Below, piece after piece: positions 9,591-18,682 of a stretch of 42,188 nucleotides of DNA. Both the position numbers and the translations under genes were made by a program. Within the stretch, counting starts at the first letter, position 1; every line of letters begins with the position of its first letter. The notes under the pieces are model-generated. The model saw only the letters and a list, made by a program, of their open reading frames with translations. It was not told the DNA's origin and searched no databases. Source of the DNA: Chitinispirillales bacterium (GTDB lineage: Bacteria > Fibrobacterota > Chitinivibrionia > Chitinivibrionales > Chitinispirillaceae); NCBI GenBank assembly GCA_031281225.1, contig JAITFQ010000064.1, positions 1-42,188 on the forward strand, written 5' to 3'.

Positions 9591-10379
9591 CTATTTCACA
9601 ATGCCGAGATTTTGGATGACTGACGCCGCCTTTTGGGCGAGCTCTGCCGTTTCGCCGCTGATCTTTTCCCCGCTGCTCTTGCGCTCGGGGACAAACGAGC
9701 GCAGCACCTGCGTGGGGCTGCCCTTGAGGCCGATCAGCTCGTGGTCGACTTCCATATTGGTAGTGTCGAGTTTTACGATGTTCGCGCTTTTCGCCTTCAT
9801 CTTGCCCTTGAGCGAGGCCATGCGCGGCTCGTTTATCTCCTTGACGACCGTGATGAGCGCGGGGAGCGGCATCTCTACCACGTCGTACCCCTCTTCCATC
9901 ATCCGTTCGACCTTTATGGATGTTTCGTTAAGTTCCGCGACCTTGCGCACCCACGCCACGAACGGGATGTTGAGCATCTCCGCCACCCCCGGCCCGACCT
10001 GCGCCGTGTCGCCGTCGATGGCCTGCTTGCCGCAGATGATAAGGTCGACCTTGCCCAGCGTCTTAATGCCTGCCGTCAGGGTATACGACGTCGCCCAGGT
10101 ATCCGACCCCGCGAACGCCCTGTCGGAGATGAGGTATCCTTCGTCCGCGCCCATTGAGATCGCGGTGCGCAGCGCCGCCTCGGCCTGCGGCGGCCCCATC
10201 GTTATCACCTTCACCGTCCCGCCGTTCTTCTCCTTGATGCGGACCGCCTCCTCAATAGCGTACTCGTCGAACGGATTAACCACCGCCTCCACGCCGTCAC
10301 GAATAAGCGTGCCCGTATCAGGGTTAATCTTCACCTGCGTAGTACCGGGCACCTGTTTGATACACACAACGATATTCAC
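9591..10379 (-). CDS. etfB: Electron transfer flavoprotein beta subunit
   Basis: EtfB, 262 residues, with the family opening MNIVVCIKQVPGTTQVK, the NPFDEYAIEEAVRIKE segment, and the nucleotide-binding region DLIICGKQAIDGDTAQVGPGVAEML. The conserved EINEPRMASLKGKMKAK stretch lies near residue 180. Length is normal for the family. With EtfA it forms the flavin heterodimer that passes electrons between acyl-CoA (or similar) dehydrogenases, NADH and ferredoxin. It is the first gene of the operon. AGGAGG lies 13 bases before the ATG, a rather long spacing. The 482-base gap upstream, shared with the divergent beta-helix gene, should contain the operon promoter. Confidence 0.96.
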   Translation of the reverse strand: MNIVVCIKQVPGTTQVKINPDTGTLIRDGVEAVVNPFDEYAIEEAVRIKEKNGGTVKVITMGPPQAEAALRTAISMGADEGYLISDRAFAGSDTWATSYTLTAGIKTLGKVDLIICGKQAIDGDTAQVGPGVAEMLNIPFVAWVRKVAELNETSIKVERMMEEGYDVVEMPLPALITVVKEINEPRMASLKGKMKAKSANIVKLDTTNMEVDHELIGLKGSPTQVLRSFVPERKSSGEKISGETAELAQKAASVIQNLGIVK

Positions 10380-10665
10380 TCGCGGTATCCTCCTTGTAGG
10401 ATTTTTGGATATTTTTAGTATTAATGTGTATAATCGACATGTAAAAAATATTATGAATAAGGGGTAATATAGTTTATGGGGGATGTTTTTTGCAATTAAA
10501 TAAAGATAAAGTCAAAAAAATTTGATTACCGATAGCGCCGTGATTTATATTCTTGTAGGATACTGTGACAGGGACATGGTCTCATTCGGAGGGGCGGACA
10601 GCGTTTGCCCGCGTCTCGCATAACAATTTTCTTTTAGGGATAGATTTGGCATGGGACAACTTCTG

Positions 10666-10694
10666 TTGACTGATACAACAACCGCAATTATATG
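10666..10694 (+). promoter_or_regulatory. Candidate promoter of the beta-helix gene
   Basis: TTGACT at 10666-10671 and TATATG at 10689-10694 are separated by 17 bases. The -35 is close to consensus and the -10 matches 4 of 6. If used, transcription would start near 10700 and give a leader of about 160 bases containing the C tract and the repeat stems. Confidence 0.4.
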
Positions 10695-10731
10695 TTATAT
10701 ACTTATTATGGCGTCATTTATTGCCCTGAAA

Positions 10732-10825
10732 GCGCTGTTTTCAGTCGCCCCCCCCCCCCCCCCCTACATACACTTGATATCGGACAAATATCACCGAAAC
10801 AGCGCACTTTGTTTGGCGCTGTTTT
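10732..10825 (+). promoter_or_regulatory. Leader with mutually exclusive stems (possible attenuator)
   Basis: Three related segments lie in the leader: GCGCTGTTTTC (10732-10742), its near-complement GAAACAGCGC (10796-10805), and a second direct copy GCGCTGTTTT (10816-10825). The middle segment can pair with either neighbour but not both. Pairing with the left one closes a loop holding the 17-C tract. Pairing with the right one gives a 9-bp hairpin with a short U-rich end, similar to a weak terminator. The arrangement resembles an attenuator, but no ligand or leader peptide was recognised. Confidence 0.45.
10748..10764 (+). repeat. 17-C homopolymer in the leader of the beta-helix gene
   Basis: Seventeen consecutive C residues lie 97 bases before the start codon of a secreted surface-type protein. 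Long C/G tracts slip during replication and, in untranslated leaders, can tune expression. The exact length may be uncertain for sequencing reasons. Confidence 0.9.
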
Positions 10826-10861
10826 ATCCAAAAATATTAACAAGCATGGAGGAGTACAGTT

Positions 10862-13800
10862 ATGCAGGTCAGACGTTTGGGTATTTTTGCTATGGCTGCG
10901 GTTTTGGCCGGGAGTGCGCTTTCACCAAAGGCGCAGGGAGCGGATATCACCGTGGGGAAAGGGGGCGGGGCGATGTTTGCCACCGTTCAGGCGGCGGTCG
11001 ACGCGGCGGCGCCGGGGCAGGTTATTGAAATTGTCGATACGGAGGTGTACGAAGAGCAGGTGACGGTCGACAGTACAAAAAACGGGATCACGATAAGGTC
11101 GAGAAATCCGATGGGGATGGAAAAACCGGTGATCAGGTGGCAGGACGTTACGAACAGGGGGCCGAGAAGTTATGAGGAAAGCCAAGTTTATGAGCTGGCC
11201 GGCCAGTATGAACGGTGCGGGGCACTGCGGATAATAGGCGCGGCGGGAGTCACGTTAGACGGTATCGCCATAGACGGCGGAGGGGCGGCACCGTTTGGGT
11301 TTTCAGCGGTTTGGAGTAGGCTGTATGCGCATTTTCACGGCAACTCGGCCGTTAGCCTCGTCGCCGCGGGCGGGGCGGTTATCAGGAATTGCGAGCTGCG
11401 CAACGCCTATTTTGGAATCTACGTTAAAGACAGAAACCCAGGCGGAGCGTTCGCAAGCCCCAACCCGAGCGATATCGACATTGATGCCAATATACCGCTG
11501 TCAAGATTCGGCAGGGCGGGGAATCACCTGATTGAGTATAACAGGGTTCATGGCAACTCGGTCGGGTTTTTCATTGAATCGAACTGGGACTTGGGGTCGA
11601 CGGTACGGTATAATCTGATTTTTAATAATTTCCATACGCCGGCGACGGTGACGGCTATCAGCGGAATGCCTGAGTCGAGTAATCAGGTTAGCGGGGCGTT
11701 TTTGTTTAAGGACGCTACGTATTCGCCGGTAGCTATTTACAACAATACGTTTTATAATAACACGGGGAATTTTTTTGGTAACTTTAAGGTCGGTACGCCG
11801 CATTTGATATTTAATAACATTTACGGCAAGCCGTATAGTTACGCGACTCTGCCCGGTTATATGAGCGGTGCTATGACCATTGACCACCGCTTCCCCAACA
11901 GGATGAATAACAGTTTGTTTAGCGCTATTGAGGAGTTGCGGGTTCTAAACTCTTACATACAAGGATGTACCGATCCATCATCTGGAATATTTGGGGGGCA
12001 GTCAATACCCGGTATTGACGGAGTTCGGGTAACTCGTGGCTTTCCCAGTCTCCCATCAGGGCCCGTAACCGTCACTTGCTTGCCGCCTCTCGGACATATA
12101 ACTACCACCACAACCAATTTCGTACCACACGGCGCGTTGATTAGCGGTACCCCCCTCAGTGGAACAAGTCCACAGCCAATCCACGCGTCCGCCAACCTGC
12201 GCTGGCTCGAAACATCGCAAAGAACACCGGCTGACTTCCCCACCGGTTCTTTGGTTTCGCCTCTTGTATCGCAACTTACAGAAGACCTGTTCGAATCAAC
12301 CGACCCCGAATCACCCGATTTCCTAAAACCCAAATGGGATCACCCGTTAGTTCAGGAGTTTATAAGGAATCAGGGCTGGGGAAATAGCGAGGCGCCAAAC
12401 GCGCCCGGCATACGCAACCATGACGGTTCCGACGCCGACATCGGCGCGATACCGTCTTCCGGCGCACATCAGCGGACTGTGGTGCGGATAACCCCATCCA
12501 CTGCCGCCATGATAAGCGGAACCAATGCTAATGCAATGTTTCACATCACGGTCGAGGGCGGCCGCGCGTTCAACAACCCGCAGGTAAAATTCCTGCGCTG
12601 GGTCGCGCCGCTTCCCATTGTTACTGATAACTGGGGCGCCGACGCCCCCGCCATCCCCGCGGCCTCCATCCGCAACATCACGCCGCCAAATCAACCGTTG
12701 CGCGTCGGCTCCAACAGCATTAACGTTTCCATCGGGACGGGTTTTCCAAACGCGGCGGAAGTTTACGGTTTTTTTGAAATCGTCGTCGAGGGAACCGACG
12801 CGAGCGGCAACCTTGTCACATCGGACGTAGGTTTTCTGCCCTATCGCAACATCAATTATAGTTTGGATATCGCGTTATATCCCATCGACGGCGACATGAC
12901 CGCCGAAACAGAGCTGCTCTCGGTAACCGCCGGCGAGCATGTAAGGATGGCCGTAAAACCCGTCAACTTGGCGACAGGCGAACCTCTCTTAACACTTGTC
13001 AGCAACATTAGCTACAACCTTTATTCCGACGCCGCCGCGATGATATACAGGGCAGACAACGACGAGCCGCTTGCAGGGGGTGAAGGATTATTGGGAGAGC
13101 GGGTCTATAATGTATACTTCACGCGTGCCGGCCAAGAGATCATCGCGGGTGCCGGGGTTACGGGCGGCATCGCGGTTTTGGGAAGCCGCACAATCACGGT
13201 ACTCCCAAGCGTGCCGTCCGATCTTGCCTTTGTTTCCATCACTCCTGTCCACACCCCAGACCCCGTTTCCCACAGCCCCGAAAGCCGGCTGTCGCGGAGC
13301 GCGGCGGCTGTCAGCAATACGTATTCGGTTGATATAATGGTGCAGGACAGATTTGGCAACGGCGTGAACACCGAGATACCTGTAAACCTCGTGTCCTCAG
13401 ACCCCGATGCCGTTTCCATTTCCCCACCCGCCGCGCCAACCAACCCCGCCACGGGCATTGCGAATTTTACCGTTTATCTGGCAAACGCCTCGCCCGGCGA
13501 TAAGTTTGAACTGACCGCGTCCATCGATCACGATGGCATAACCGCCTCCGGCGCCGCGATTTTGGAAATTACCGACGTGACCTCCATACAAGAGTCCGCC
13601 CGCGAAATCCCGCCCACGCCCGGCGTTGAAGAAGCAGCGGTCGTCCCGCCTGTTGCGGTATTAACGGGAGAGTTTACAGCCGGCCCCAATCCCGTGAGCC
13701 GTCAATCCGGCAGCGTAAATTTCTTTTGGGACGGCGGGATGTTGAATGGCGGAAAATTGTCGATTTACGACGCGTCGGGTAATTTGGTGAAACGGGTGTC

Positions 13801-13990
13801 GGTCAATGACCGTACCAACGCCGAATCCACCACCATCGTCAACACACAAAACAAACGTTTGATAGGCACATGGGATTTGCGCGACAGACGCGGCAGGATG
13901 GTATCGGAGGGGACGTATCTGGTCAGGGGCGTGGTGACGTTGTCGAATGGGAAGGAAGAGAGGGTGTCGTTGATTTTGGGTGTCAGGTAA
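10862..13990 (+). CDS. Large secreted right-handed beta-helix protein with Ig-like and FlgD-like C-terminal domains
   Basis: A 1,042-residue exported protein. Residues 1-27 are a signal peptide. Residues about 30-350 have the pattern of a parallel beta-helix (pectate-lyase-like fold), with repeated short turns such as GVTLDGIAIDGGG, GGAVIRNCELRNAYFGIYV and HLIEYNRVHGNSVGFFI. The middle is low in recognisable motifs. About residues 820-920 resemble a bacterial Ig-like (Big_1) domain. The last 100 residues (GEFTAGPNPVSRQ, LSIYDASGNLVKRV, GTWDLRDRRGRMVSEGTYLVRG, ending LGVR) match the tail of the metallophosphoesterase at 33966-39083, a FlgD-Ig-like sorting or anchoring domain. GGAGG lies 9 bases before the ATG. 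A carbohydrate-binding or lyase role is plausible, but no catalytic residues can be assigned. Confidence 0.8.
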   Translation: MQVRRLGIFAMAAVLAGSALSPKAQGADITVGKGGGAMFATVQAAVDAAAPGQVIEIVDTEVYEEQVTVDSTKNGITIRSRNPMGMEKPVIRWQDVTNRGPRSYEESQVYELAGQYERCGALRIIGAAGVTLDGIAIDGGGAAPFGFSAVWSRLYAHFHGNSAVSLVAAGGAVIRNCELRNAYFGIYVKDRNPGGAFASPNPSDIDIDANIPLSRFGRAGNHLIEYNRVHGNSVGFFIESNWDLGSTVRYNLIFNNFHTPATVTAISGMPESSNQVSGAFLFKDATYSPVAIYNNTFYNNTGNFFGNFKVGTPHLIFNNIYGKPYSYATLPGYMSGAMTIDHRFPNRMNNSLFSAIEELRVLNSYIQGCTDPSSGIFGGQSIPGIDGVRVTRGFPSLPSGPVTVTCLPPLGHITTTTTNFVPHGALISGTPLSGTSPQPIHASANLRWLETSQRTPADFPTGSLVSPLVSQLTEDLFESTDPESPDFLKPKWDHPLVQEFIRNQGWGNSEAPNAPGIRNHDGSDADIGAIPSSGAHQRTVVRITPSTAAMISGTNANAMFHITVEGGRAFNNPQVKFLRWVAPLPIVTDNWGADAPAIPAASIRNITPPNQPLRVGSNSINVSIGTGFPNAAEVYGFFEIVVEGTDASGNLVTSDVGFLPYRNINYSLDIALYPIDGDMTAETELLSVTAGEHVRMAVKPVNLATGEPLLTLVSNISYNLYSDAAAMIYRADNDEPLAGGEGLLGERVYNVYFTRAGQEIIAGAGVTGGIAVLGSRTITVLPSVPSDLAFVSITPVHTPDPVSHSPESRLSRSAAAVSNTYSVDIMVQDRFGNGVNTEIPVNLVSSDPDAVSISPPAAPTNPATGIANFTVYLANASPGDKFELTASIDHDGITASGAAILEITDVTSIQESAREIPPTPGVEEAAVVPPVAVLTGEFTAGPNPVSRQSGSVNFFWDGGMLNGGKLSIYDASGNLVKRVSVNDRTNAESTTIVNTQNKRLIGTWDLRDRRGRMVSEGTYLVRGVVTLSNGKEERVSLILGVR

Positions 13991-14013
13991 TGATTATGGT
14001 GTTCGGTAAGGGT

Positions 14014-14040
14014 GGGTGGCTTCGACAAGCTCAGCCACCC
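14014..14040. terminator. Inverted repeat between convergent genes
   Basis: GGGTGGCT (14014-14021) and AGCCACCC (14033-14040) form a perfect 8-bp stem with an 11-base loop, lying between the converging beta-helix gene and hisS. It may stop transcription from both sides. The core (GGCTTCGACAAGCTCAGCC) resembles dispersed REP-like palindromes known from many genomes, so it may instead be such a repeat. Confidence 0.5.
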
Positions 14041-14065
14041 CCCGCCGGACACAAAATATACCGGA

Positions 14066-15361
14066 TCAACTCATGGACAAAACCGCAGCGGTCGCCTCCA
14101 CAATCTTCTCCGTATCGATAAGTTCCTCTTTCCCGTCGGCCAGATTTTTCAACCGCGCCTTCCCGTCTTTCGCCTCGTCCCCGCCGATGAAGAGGGCGTA
14201 TCGCGCTTTGGCGTTGTCGGCGGATTTTAGCTGTTTGCCTATGTTTTGGTTCTCTTTTAGCGAAAACTCGCAGGATATTCCCGCCGCTCTTAATTGACAC
14301 GCGGTTTTGATAACTTCGGCGTGTGCGCCGTTGTCGAGCGATATGATAAAAACGTCGCTGCGGGGCGGTGGGGGAGGGGCGATCGATTTTGCCTTGATCA
14401 GCTCGCCGAGCACCACATCGCCGGCTGCGAAGCCGACAGCGGGGGTGGGCGGGCCGCCGTAGAGGCCGACGAGGTTGTCGTATCTGCCCCCGCCGGCGAT
14501 GGCGCGCATCGTGCCGCCGGCGTCAAAGAGTTCAAACACTATGCCGGTGTAGTAGGCAAGCCCCCGCACGATGCCGATGTCAAATATGGCGTAATCGGCC
14601 AGGCCGTAGGCGTCTAATAACGAAAACAGTTTTTTTAATTGATCCAAAGATTTTAGCTGCCCAACAAAATTTTCGATATCAGCAAGGGTTTTACGCGTGA
14701 ATAGTTCCTCTATCTTACCGCATGTATCTTCTTTATTGACAATGGCTTGCAGCTCCGCTGAAAAATTTTCCGGAGTGATTTTGTTTTTCCTGTCGAGCAG
14801 CGCGTAAAGCGCTTTGAGCTGATCGCGCTCCACTCCGCAGTGTAAAAAAAGCTCTTCGAGCAGCGTCCGGCTCGATATCCGCGCCTTGAAGTCGCCGGCG
14901 TCAAAGCCGAAATCCCGCATCATGTTGATGCTCGCCGCGATCAGTTCCGCGTCGGCGGTTACGTCTTCGATTCCGAGGATGTCCATGTTTATCTGTATAA
15001 ATTCCCGCAGCCGCCCTTTTTGCGCCCGCTCGTACCTGAACAGGCGTGAGATGGAATACCAGCGCACCGGGCGTTTGAGGTTGGTGCCCTGCGCGGCGAC
15101 CATTCGGGCCAGCGTCGGCGTGAACTCGGGGCGCAGGGCGATCTGCCGGCCGCCCTTGTCTTCAAACGAGTAGAGCTGCTTTTCAATCTCGTCGCCCGAT
15201 TTTTGCGTATAGAGTTCGAGGTGTTCAAACATCGGCCCCTCGCACTGTTCGAATCCGTGCAGGCGGCAGCTTTTGTGCCACGAGTCGAAAATATATTGCT
15301 GAAAGGCCATATCTTCGGGGTAGAAGTCGCGCGTGCCTTTTGGGTTTTGGACGGTTGGCAT
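14066..15361 (-). CDS. hisS: Histidyl-tRNA synthetase
   Basis: A class II aminoacyl-tRNA synthetase of 431 residues. Motif 1 region GTRDFYPEDM is at residues 9-18, and ALRPEFTPTLAR precedes motif 2 (RWYSISRLFRYERAQKGRLREFIQ). The histidine-specific segments are GIVRGLAYYTGIVFELF and GGGRYDNLVG. The C-terminal anticodon-binding domain starts near residue 335 (DVFIISLDNGAHAEVI) and ends with the usual VEATAAVL. The sequence has LAYYTG where most HisRS have LDYYTG. GGAGG lies 12 bases before the start. It is a single-gene unit, convergent with the beta-helix gene and divergent from the GGDEF gene. Confidence 0.97.
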   Translation of the reverse strand: MPTVQNPKGTRDFYPEDMAFQQYIFDSWHKSCRLHGFEQCEGPMFEHLELYTQKSGDEIEKQLYSFEDKGGRQIALRPEFTPTLARMVAAQGTNLKRPVRWYSISRLFRYERAQKGRLREFIQINMDILGIEDVTADAELIAASINMMRDFGFDAGDFKARISSRTLLEELFLHCGVERDQLKALYALLDRKNKITPENFSAELQAIVNKEDTCGKIEELFTRKTLADIENFVGQLKSLDQLKKLFSLLDAYGLADYAIFDIGIVRGLAYYTGIVFELFDAGGTMRAIAGGGRYDNLVGLYGGPPTPAVGFAAGDVVLGELIKAKSIAPPPPPRSDVFIISLDNGAHAEVIKTACQLRAAGISCEFSLKENQNIGKQLKSADNAKARYALFIGGDEAKDGKARLKNLADGKEELIDTEKIVEATAAVLSMS

Positions 15362-15544
15362 ATAATTGTAATCCTCCGGTATGGATGTGTGTGTCGTTAC
15401 TGACTTGATTTAATAAAAAATAAATATTGCTTACCGATTTTGCAAACCGGCCTGTCAATAAATATATTATATTATAATAGACGTATTATATTGTTTACTG
15501 ATAGCGTATAAATTTCTTCCAAGAAAAAGGGGGGTGGTGAGCGC

Positions 15545-17857
15545 ATGGCTGATAACGGCAACAAAAAAAACGATACTGGCGCAAAGAAAAAGCGCCCGAC
15601 ATTTGGTTTTTTCGTTTCGGAACTCGAAAACCCGTACGCGCAAACGCTCTGCCGCGGCATAACCGACGCGGCGGCGGCGGCCGACGCCAACGTGATTATA
15701 TTCCCCGGCAAGTCGCCGAAGGTTCCGTATAACTACCGATACCAGTACAACGCAATCTATAAACTCGCCTCAAAAAACAACATCGACGCCCTCATCCTCG
15801 CGACAGGAACGATGGTGAATTTTTTGAGCGACGAAGAATTTAAGGAATTTTACAGCAGGTACACAGATATTCCGCTTGTCAGCATATCAATACGGATTGA
15901 CGGCATATCGAGCGTGCTGATTGATAACAAGGTGGGGTTGCGGGATGTTTTTGAGCATTTGATAGCGGCGCACAAATTAGAAAAAATCGCGTTTATCAGC
16001 GGACCGGAGAGCAATATTGAGGCGCAGGAGAGATTTTCGGTTTATCGCAACGCGCTTGAAAGGCACGGGCTGGCGTTTGACCCGAATCTCGTGGTCAACG
16101 GCGATTTTACGAAGTACGCGGGCGTGGAGGCCATAAAGGAATTCCTCGACAACAGGGGAGTGACGTTTCAGGCCCTCGCCGCGGCCAACGACGAGATGGC
16201 CCTGAGTGCGATGGAGGAATTGCAGAAGCGCGGGTTCAGGATACCGGAAGACGTGGCCATCGTCGGATTCGACAATGTCGAGAGCGCCCACTACTCGTCG
16301 CCCTCCCTCACCACCGTCGCGCAGCCGATTTACGAGCAGGCGTACAAGGCCGTAGAACTCGCCTGCCAACTGATAGACGGCGGCGAAGCGCGCGATGTAA
16401 CCTTGCCCACGAGCATGGTGCAGCGCGAGAGTTGCGGCTGCTTTTCGCAGGTCGCCGCGCTGGCCGACGCGTCAGGCGAAGACCCCGCCGGATGCGTCGA
16501 GACGGATGCGCATCAAATTGACTGCGACACCGCGAAAGTAGAGGCTATCCTGCAAAAAGCTCTGGCGGGCGCCATAAAGGGCGGTCTTGATAACGACGGC
16601 AACCTCGAACTGCTCAAAGAGCTTTCGTCCGTAATAAACTCCGTGGTCAGCGACAGAGAGGAGAAACTGCGCTCGTGGCAGAACAGCATCACCGATTTCA
16701 GGGCGCGGGCGGGTCTGCCCGCACTCGGCGTGGATACCGTTATCCGCCTCGAAGATTTTTTCCACAAGGCGCGGATGCTCCTGCTTGAAACCTACTTCAA
16801 GAACGATTTGAAACGGTGGGACATCTATCACAACGATATCGTCGGCCTGCGCGACGTGCTTAGCTTGCTGATACTCGACGTCACCAACACCAAAGCCGCG
16901 CTGCGCTCCATCATCCCGAATCTCAGGGAGATGGGGATAGCCTGTTTTTACGTGTTTTTACACGACGCGGCCGTGAAGCACAAGATTACTACAAACTGGA
17001 ATTTTCCCAAAAAAGTTACGCTCGTAGTAGCCGGCGACGACCGCCTCGGCAGTTCGGAGCTGAGCGGCAAGACTATGCCAGTCGAGTGCATCCTCGACAG
17101 TAATTTATACGACAGAGAGGAGCGGTATACTTTTGTCGTGTCATCGCTCTTCTACATGGAGGAGCACATCGGGTTTGTCGTCTGCGAGCCGAATTTTAAT
17201 GATATATACATATTTGAGTCGTTGATAGTGGAGATTAGCTGCGCCCTCAAGCTCATAAGCCTCGTGCAAACGAGGCACAAGATAGAGGAGCGCCTGCAAA
17301 ATGCATTGGAGGAGCTCGAAAAGTACAACGAGCACCTTAGCAGCATCTCCGAAACCGACGAACTGACGGAGCTTCTGAACCGCCGCGGCTTCATGAACCA
17401 CGCCCGGCACATGTTTAGCATGGCGCGGCGGATGAAGAAGGACGGGATACTGTTCTTTGCCGATCTCGACGGCCTGAAAACGATAAACGACACCTACGGC
17501 CACGAGGAGGGGGACAACGCCATCAAGGTCACCGCGTCGGTCTTGCGCAAGACGTTCAGAGAATCCGACGTCCTCGCGAGGTTGGGCGGCGACGAGTTCA
17601 CCGTCTTTACGCTCAACACAAACGCCCAGATGCTCGAAAGGTTCGAGAGCCGCATAGCCGAGTTTGTCGACGACTACAATCAGAAATCGGGGAAGCCGTA
17701 CAAGGTGTCAATCAGTTTTGGCATGGTGCCGTTCTGCCATACCGACAAGGTCGACGTGGAGACGCTCATGCACAAGGCGGACGTGCTGTTGTATCAGCAG
17801 AAGAAGGAGAAGCGGCGAAAGGCGGCAGCTGAGGTCTCTGAAAAAGCAGGTTCGTAA
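15545..17857 (+). CDS. Cytosolic LacI-type sensor fused to a diguanylate cyclase
   Basis: A 770-residue protein that should make cyclic di-GMP in response to a bound small molecule. Residues about 17-300 have the LacI/PurR-type periplasmic-binding fold (TFGFFVSELENPYAQTLCRG, HKLEKIAFISGPESN, IPEDVAIVGFDNVES, SPSLTTVAQP) but without the N-terminal DNA-binding helix-turn-helix and without a signal peptide or membrane segment. About 300-560 is a helical linker region. A short coiled coil (about 575-600) leads into GGDEF (about 600-755). The active site GGDEF is at 681-685, and RESD five residues before it is an intact product-inhibition (I) site. No EAL domain is present. A G-rich ribosome site precedes the ATG. 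The ligand is unknown; by family, a sugar is likely. Confidence 0.92.
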   Translation: MADNGNKKNDTGAKKKRPTFGFFVSELENPYAQTLCRGITDAAAAADANVIIFPGKSPKVPYNYRYQYNAIYKLASKNNIDALILATGTMVNFLSDEEFKEFYSRYTDIPLVSISIRIDGISSVLIDNKVGLRDVFEHLIAAHKLEKIAFISGPESNIEAQERFSVYRNALERHGLAFDPNLVVNGDFTKYAGVEAIKEFLDNRGVTFQALAAANDEMALSAMEELQKRGFRIPEDVAIVGFDNVESAHYSSPSLTTVAQPIYEQAYKAVELACQLIDGGEARDVTLPTSMVQRESCGCFSQVAALADASGEDPAGCVETDAHQIDCDTAKVEAILQKALAGAIKGGLDNDGNLELLKELSSVINSVVSDREEKLRSWQNSITDFRARAGLPALGVDTVIRLEDFFHKARMLLLETYFKNDLKRWDIYHNDIVGLRDVLSLLILDVTNTKAALRSIIPNLREMGIACFYVFLHDAAVKHKITTNWNFPKKVTLVVAGDDRLGSSELSGKTMPVECILDSNLYDREERYTFVVSSLFYMEEHIGFVVCEPNFNDIYIFESLIVEISCALKLISLVQTRHKIEERLQNALEELEKYNEHLSSISETDELTELLNRRGFMNHARHMFSMARRMKKDGILFFADLDGLKTINDTYGHEEGDNAIKVTASVLRKTFRESDVLARLGGDEFTVFTLNTNAQMLERFESRIAEFVDDYNQKSGKPYKVSISFGMVPFCHTDKVDVETLMHKADVLLYQQKKEKRRKAAAEVSEKAGS

Positions 17858-17858
17858 G

Positions 17859-17879
17859 GGGCGGGGGTTTGGCCCGCCC
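17859..17879 (+). terminator. Hairpin after the diguanylate cyclase gene
   Basis: GGGCGGG (17859-17865) pairs with CCCGCCC (17873-17879) right after the stop codon, between two convergent genes. There is no T-run on either strand. The stem is almost the same as those at 7473-7491 and 41501-41520. Confidence 0.55.
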
Positions 17880-17901
17880 AAACGAATCTGACATTACCGC
17901 G

Positions 17902-18642
17902 TTATGCTTGTTCCGAACCGGAATTTTCCTCAACAACCGCCGGGCTTTCCGCCACGGGCGCCGATACTGCCGGTGCCGGGGTGTCTCCCAAACACTTTTT
18001 AGCCGCCTCCAACTGCCCCGTGAGCGCTAGATACGGGTAGACCCAAACGAAGCAGGCCATAGGGATGGTAAAGATAAGCGTGATGATGAACATTGAGGCG
18101 AAGTTGGTGACTATCCCGCTCACAAAGAGGCCTACAAAAATATCTCCGAAGCGGCTTTTAGTCAAATTTATGCTCTCTTTAATAGCGTCAACAGCCCCCA
18201 TGTCGCGGTCTATGATGAGGTATGGGGTGAACATGAGCAGATAGGTCATAACGAGGCCGGGGATAATCAGCAGGATAAAACCTATGGTGATGGCAATAGA
18301 GCATATCATCCCGGCTATAATCAAATTGATCATCGTCGTCGGTTTTATTTTTAAAAAAAGCATCAAATCTACCTTTTGGCCGCGACAGAGATTCAGGATG
18401 TTTTTAATCATGGTATAGGCAATGGGTATCGGCAAGAGGATGAGTATAAGAATCCCGAGCGGCGGCAGCACAAACATCATGGCTCCCGCGACAGCGAACG
18501 CTATTACAGAGATAACTACCAGGCCGAAAAAGCTAAGCCAGTGCTTTTTGGCGTTCTCCAGCCCAAAATTCAAAAAATCTCCAATTCCCATCGCCGGACT
18601 GCTCGCGACGCCAACTTTTGCTGCGGACTGCTGTTCACTCAT
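17902..18642 (-). CDS. Polytopic membrane protein, DUF975/GPDP-membrane-domain-like
   Basis: A 246-residue inner-membrane protein with five or six hydrophobic segments between residues about 30 and 215. The segment YLLMFTPYLIIDRDMGAVDAIKESINLTK is typical of a loosely defined group of membrane proteins annotated as DUF975 or glycerophosphodiester phosphodiesterase membrane domain; there is no catalytic domain here. The C-terminal 30 residues are rich in Ala, Pro, Val and Glu and should be a disordered cytosolic tail. An AGGAGG-like site lies before the ATG. It follows the receiver-like gene by 40 bases on the same strand, so the two probably share a promoter. Function unknown. Confidence 0.65.
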   Translation of the reverse strand: MSEQQSAAKVGVASSPAMGIGDFLNFGLENAKKHWLSFFGLVVISVIAFAVAGAMMFVLPPLGILILILLPIPIAYTMIKNILNLCRGQKVDLMLFLKIKPTTMINLIIAGMICSIAITIGFILLIIPGLVMTYLLMFTPYLIIDRDMGAVDAIKESINLTKSRFGDIFVGLFVSGIVTNFASMFIITLIFTIPMACFVWVYPYLALTGQLEAAKKCLGDTPAPAVSAPVAESPAVVEENSGSEQA

Positions 18643-18682
18643 ACTTTCCGTCTCCTCCTTGGCTTTTCAGCCACTTATGTTA

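Larger units (their letters stand above)
10380..10861. other. Divergent regulatory gap between etfB and the beta-helix gene
   Basis: 482 bases without a convincing gene. The etfB side (10380-10520) is A/T-rich, with TATAAT at 10429-10434 and several AT-only stretches. The right half holds a possible sigma-70 promoter for the beta-helix gene, three related GCGCTGTTT repeats and a 17-C tract, listed separately. A reading frame at 10651-11028 crosses the C tract and overlaps the beta-helix gene; it has no family likeness and I do not call it a gene. Confidence 0.6.

Noticed and set aside
10651-11028. A 125-codon plus-strand frame that crosses the 17-C tract
   Set aside because: It overlaps the beta-helix gene in another frame, has no ribosome site or family likeness, and depends on the exact C count.
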